A stretch of DNA of 64,000 nt, taken from Euryodendron excelsum. Lineage: Eukaryota > Streptophyta > Magnoliopsida > Ericales > Pentaphylacaceae. Position 1 is the first letter of the stretch. Each line of letters begins with the position of its first letter. Below, piece by piece: positions 60,043-64,000 of this stretch. Made by a program: the position numbers and the translations under genes. The stretch lies in contig CM065389.1 of the NCBI GenBank assembly GCA_033060915.1, positions 26,668,001 through 26,732,000 of the forward strand. The letters run 5' to 3'. The notes under the pieces were generated by a model, which was given only the letters and a program-made list of their open reading frames with translations, made no database searches and was not told where the DNA came from.

Positions 60043-62020
60043 GCCAAGGCGAGACAAGCAAAAGGCTTCTCCTAGAGCTCTGAAGATGTTGACGCTCCTG
60101 GCATGGTTATCGGCCTCCTTCTGGTTCTTTGCAGTGGGTTCTTTTGTAAACAGGGTGACTAGTTCACCCCTTCGAACTCAAATGGTTTTGTCCTCTCTCT
60201 TGACTCCTCTAGCCCCCAGCCCATGTCTTCATAGTTGTACTCAGTTGTGGGCCAAGGGTTTTCTAGTAAGTGACGTTCTGCCGCGGCATACTTTGGACGC
60301 AGAAATTTAGCACCCCATCCATCAACAGCCATGTTCTCAGCCATCTCATCTTCTAGGAACATTGGCTCCTCAATGGGCCAGTCAGAAGCATCCGGTATCT
60401 CATCAGGGTTATAGAGATAAATCGGGCACAATGGGAGATCCTCCTCCCAGTCATCTTTTTCATTGGTCTCCCAATTATCCTCACAACCTTCGGCTCTGAG
60501 CTCGTTGAAATCTCCCTCGCCTTCCATCTCTACTAGTATCATATTGACGGTGTGATCCGGTCGAGGGTTAGTGGTCACATTGGGGGTCGGAGCAGGTTTT
60601 ACAGGCTGCAGATCAATGGTTTTATTGTCGATCAAGTCTTGAATTTTGTGTTTGAGAGTGAAGCAGCTTTCGGTATTGTGCCCCTGGCCACCCGAATGGT
60701 ACTCGCATGTAAGGGCGGCATTAAAGGTCGGGGTTAGAGGGCTTGGCAGCAAGTGAGTAGGTGTGGGCTTCAGGTTATTGTTCCTCAGCATGTTATGGTA
60801 GGCCTCGGTTTGGGTACAGGCTAAGGCGTCGAAGGTACGAATGCGTCGGGCAGGTCTATTAAAGTTGGGTCATGCCCCAGCGGGACCATAGTTAGGGGGT
60901 GGAACGTGCATGGTCAAGGTGGGTAAGGGCAAGACTGGGGGTGATTGTAGTGAGGGACGGTAATAGGGCGATTGGCTAGGCAGGATGGCAGACACCTCAC
61001 TTTCCTTCTTGATCGTGCCCCTTGTAGTAGCCACCTTCTTGGCTATGTTGGCGGTATTTTCTCCAGTCTTGGTATAGGGGTCTGCAATCCTCCTTGGCTT
61101 GAGACCGTTTTCTATCATCTCCTCTTGCATGATTAGTTCAAATAAGCTTTTTCCCACACTTGTGCAGAGCTTCTCGTAGAATATACCTTGAAAAGTATAT
61201 ACGAACGGTTGTACATACTCCTTCTCTTTCAGCGGGGGATTAACTTATGCAGCGGCCTCCCTCCATCTTAGGGCATATCCTTTAAAGCTTTCCTTCTACC
61301 CTTGCTCATCGTCATCAAGGACCATCGATCGGAAGTGAGGTCAATGTTGTGACGGTATTAGGCTTTGAATGCATTGACCAACTCAATCCAGGTTATGATC
61401 TTCCTTAAGTCCAGACGAGCAAACCATTGTAGAGCAGACCCTGTGAGACTGTGTTGGAATAGCTGCATGACGAGTTTCAGATTGTTACCATGACCACTTA
61501 GGGCTCTAGCATAGAGACGAAGATGAGTGACAGGGTTACCAGTGCCATCATACTTCTGGAAATCAGGCATTTTTAACCTAGCGGGTCTCGGGTGGTCAAG
61601 AAAGAAACATAACTCGTCATAGGCAGTGAACCCGTAATTGTCGTGGCTATGGAGACTTTGCAGTGAATCCTCTAGCCCTTGGATTTTTAAACTAAGAGGG
61701 TCTAGAGGGGCCTTCTTTACAATAGGTGAAAGTAATATGGTCTCATCCTCTTTAGCACTGATCCCTTTGGCATCTTCCTTATTCTTCTTCGCATTGTCAG
61801 ACTGAAGCACGGTCCTTGGATTAGCGAGTTCGGGGTCCTTTGACGAAGTCATGGATGACGATGGAACTACAGCAGTATCTTTCATAGCCATAGTTTAAAT
61901 GAGTTTGAGCATCTCATCCATCTTGGTTCTCATTTCATTGACATCTTCTCGAGAGACTTGAGATGATTCTTTAGGGTTAGCAGCCACAGTGATGCTCTTT
62001 GCCGGGTGATAATGGGATCC
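60043..62020 (-). pseudogene. gag of a Tat/Ogre-type Ty3/gypsy element, broken
   Basis: Gag forms the particle that packages the element RNA. On minus: N-terminal helix (NEMRTKMDEMLKLI); after 61891 a variable part; capsid-like gag domain (LKMPDFQKYDGTGNPVTHLR, LFQHSLTGSALQWFARLD, then YALRWREAAA); proline-rich linker; a CX2HX5HX4C knuckle-like motif (CEYHSGGQGHNTESC) followed by LKHKIQDLIDNKTIDL. Stops at 62021 (TAG), 61895 (TAA), 61358 (TAA), 61245 (TAA) and 60870 (TGA); frameshifts at about 61290-61305 and about 60160. Coding-like sequence continues past the second shift (LVTLFTKEP, RALGEAFCLSRLG) to a TGA at 60040. No protease or RT follows. In H and B this position has no gag. Confidence 0.8.
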
Positions 62021-62023
62021 CTA

Positions 62024-62528
62024 GGTGGATGTTGCCCCTTTTTAGGAGCAATGTTGACTCAGTGCAAGGTGATCTCTGTAAATAGAAGGAAGAAAAAGAC
62101 AAAAACACAAACTACAAGTCAGTTTTTGGCTTTTAGAGAGCTTTATGCAATACATGTCCTAAGGTGCCCTTCTTTAGGAGGGAAACTAATCATGATGTAT
62201 TGGCCCACCTTTGGAGATAGGAGATTTACCCCTGTATGTAGATACCTTACCATTAAGTGGGAACCTTTAACCATTCATGCACTCATTCGCAAAAGTACAA
62301 AAGTACATTGAATTTTAGGTTTAAGATACAAAAGAATTGAAATACATTTTAATAGGGGAGGGGGAACATTTTCCTTTGGACTTCCACCTATCTAGCTTTA
62401 CAAAGGAAAAACCTAAACCACTCTTGAGTCTTTGGATTCGCCTTCGTTGGATTTGATGTCGAGGAGGTCGCTGAGAGACCTTGTCGATCAATTGCCCCTT
62501 GTCTTCTTGGCAATCCAATCTTCATGAG
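62024..62528 (-). other. E 5' untranslated region up to the G insertion
   Basis: Aligns with about 26110-26515 of H. A TTCTATTTACAG acceptor-like site on minus (about 62075) could belong to a leader intron. No gene. ATGAG at 62524-62528 is the expected target site of G. Confidence 0.5.
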
Positions 62529-64000
62529 TGTAAGCACCCCATTTTTGACCGCTCGGCAGCCTACGCTCTGTCTAGACTTGTACTCAAGTCAATATGAACA
62601 TATTCTAATCGAAACCAACTCTTTAAGTCCAAATCTCGTCTATCCATTGCCTCGCCGGCCCACCAGGCCCAAATAGAGGCAAAATAACCAAAATGCCCTT
62701 AGGGGCATTATCTTTTCCAATTCCAACTCCAACCCCTCTCTCGAGACAGTTGATTCCTCGAGACGGTAAATCTATTCCAAATCAGGCACGTCTTTCCGAA
62801 GACGATAAGTCCCCTTTCCAATCTCTCCCTCGAGACAGTTTATTCCTCGAGACGGTAAATCTATTCCAAATTAGGCACGTCTTTCCGAAGACGGTAAGTC
62901 CCCTTTCCAATCCCTCTCTCGAGACAGTTTATTCCTCGAGACGGTTCCAAATCAGGCATGTCTTTCCGAAGACGGTAAGTCCCCTTTCCAATCCCTCTCT
63001 CGAGACAGTTTATTCCTCGAGACGGTTCCAAATCAGGCACGTCTTTTCCAAGACGATAAGACCCCTTTCCAATCCCTCTCTCGAGACAGTTTATCCCTTG
63101 AGACGATTCTAAATCAGGTACGTCTTTCCGAAGATGATAAGACCCCTTTCCAATTCCAATCCCTCTCTCGATGCAGTTTATTCCTCGAGACGGTTCGACA
63201 CGTTTTTCAAAGAAAATCTCTTCGAAATGGTAAGTCCCTCTAAAAATGTCGACCCGGACGAGACCCCAGGTCCCTTAGATGGTAGAATGGTCCACCTTTG
63301 GTGCCTGCTAGCCTGCCAATACAAAAATGTCCGTTTAGGCACGCCTTCTGAGAAAATTGACTTCTCATGCACTAAGTCCCCTTTAGTAGCTTCCCGAGAT
63401 CAGACAGTCTCAGGAATGATTGCGAACCGTCAGAGTAGCGAAAATACTCACAAACATCGCAACCGTCAGAGTAGCGGAAATACTCGCAAACAGGTCGATA
63501 TAGGGAATTGCCAACAAACCCATGTGCCACGACGACCGCCGTCAGAGTGGTGGAAACACTCAAAACCCAGGTCAATAGCGGTGCCTACTAGCCCACTTTG
63601 GTGAAAAATGACCAAACTACCCCTTGGGCCAATTCCGAGACTTTTCGGTCAAGATGACCATTTCGCCCCTAGGCATCCGAACACCCCGGGAACCACACCG
63701 GCTCTGGGTATCAAATCGGTAACTTCTCGAGAATGCTTCTTATAGTATTCTCAACCTTCCTCTATCTTTCCGGATCATTCCGAGTCAATTCCGGCAAACC
63801 CAGTACAAAATGACTGTTTTGCCCCTAATGGGCCGGTCTCCTTTTTTTACCACACCGGCTTTGGCTATCAAACTAGTAATCTCCTGAGATTGCTTCTTAT
63901 AGTATTCTCGACCTTCCTCTACCTTCCCGGATCATTCCAAGTCAATTCCGGCAAACCAGGCACAAAATGACTGTTTTGCCCCTGGTGGGCGGTCTCCTTT
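62529..64000 (+). mobile_element. Element G: start of a + strand type 1 LTR (5' LTR or solo LTR, continues outside)
   Basis: TGTAAGCACCCC at 62529 without a PPT in front, so this is an insertion border, not a 3' LTR junction. Contains U3 with CTCGAG minisatellite (62735-63200) and GTCAGAGTAGCGGAAATACT copies (63425-63560). The window ends before the TATA region. Confidence 0.8.
62735..63200. repeat. 81/91-bp minisatellite, about 5-6 copies (G)
   Basis: Reverse orientation of the H array (CTCGAGACAGTTTATTCCTC). The first two units carry about 10 extra bases (AAATCTATTC) and are about 91 bp; later ones are about 81 bp. Confidence 0.85.

Larger units (their letters stand above)
44867..62528 (-). 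mobile_element. Element E: minus-strand type 1 element with gag remnant and antisense PMD gene (5' LTR outside window)
   Basis: 3' LTR in two parts (44867-47232, 52109-54838) split by solo LTR F. PPT and hairpin at 54839-54880. The interior to 62528 carries an antisense PMD gene near the PPT side and a gag remnant near the 5' side. The G LTR interrupts it at 62529 before the PBS is reached. Apart from the decayed antisense gene there is only repeat-rich DNA between gag and the PPT, so pol is absent. The LTR 3' end is CGTCACACCC on + where TGTCGCGCCC is expected, so it has mutated. Confidence 0.82.

Noticed and set aside
62524..62528. ATGAG before G taken as the partner of ATGAG before D (43332-43336)
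   Set aside because: Both face LTR starts from the left and belong to different hosts (E interior and C LTR); the shared 5 bases are chance.

Overview
This is nuclear DNA of a flowering plant, made up almost entirely of large nested Ty3/gypsy-type LTR retrotransposons. No intact host gene, rRNA or tRNA was found. The species cannot be named from the sequence. The plant origin rests on the Tat/Ogre-style gag remnant, an antisense ORF with a plant mobile domain (aminotransferase-like PMD), teloboxes in the LTR leaders, and about 5-kb LTRs full of minisatellites.

Two related LTR families occur. Type 1 LTRs (about 4.9-5.1 kb) read TGTAAGCACCCC...GGGCGCGACA on the sense strand. Type 2 LTRs (about 4.8 kb) have the same start but end ...GGGGCACGACA. 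Because TG...CA reads the same on both strands, orientation was set from the primer-binding site (TGGCGACTCC-type, 2 nt from the LTR) and the polypurine tract (AAAAAGAGGGGCAGC at the other LTR).

Layout: (A) 1-6912, 3' end of a + strand type 1 element: internal 3' region 1-1988 and 3' LTR 1989-6912. It sits inside (B), a minus-strand type 2 element: truncated 3' LTR 6913-9943, interior 9944-15215 plus 32558-33912, 5' LTR 33913-38737. The B interior is split by (H), a complete minus-strand type 1 element at 15216-32557 (17,342 bp; LTRs 5024 and 5025 bp; target-site duplication GTTGG). A small foreign gag fragment lies at 38803-38964. (C) is the 5' end of another type 2 element (38954-43336). 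(D) is a type 1 LTR fragment (43337-44866) cut by (E), a minus-strand type 1 element with 3' LTR 44867-47232 plus 52109-54838 and interior 54839-62528. The E LTR contains (F), a solo LTR at 47233-52103 with target-site duplication GGCGT. (G) is a + strand LTR starting at 62529 and running out of the window.

None of the elements shows protease, reverse transcriptase, RNase H or integrase. E keeps a broken gag near its 5' end. Near its PPT, in antisense, it carries a decayed PMD gene whose upstream region looks like a 5' UTR exon plus an intron of about 0.88 kb. H and A carry a related antisense N-terminus joined to a different, unrecognised downstream part. The elements therefore look non-autonomous (TR-GAG/LARD-like) and probably depended on proteins of a full Tat/Ogre relative.

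The most interesting signals are non-coding: small hairpins in the LTR that keep pairing between the two families through compensatory changes, a 13-bp hairpin fused to the PPT, GGCGCC-type palindromes just upstream of the LTR TATA box and again upstream of the antisense gene, and minisatellite arrays that expand and shrink between LTR copies.
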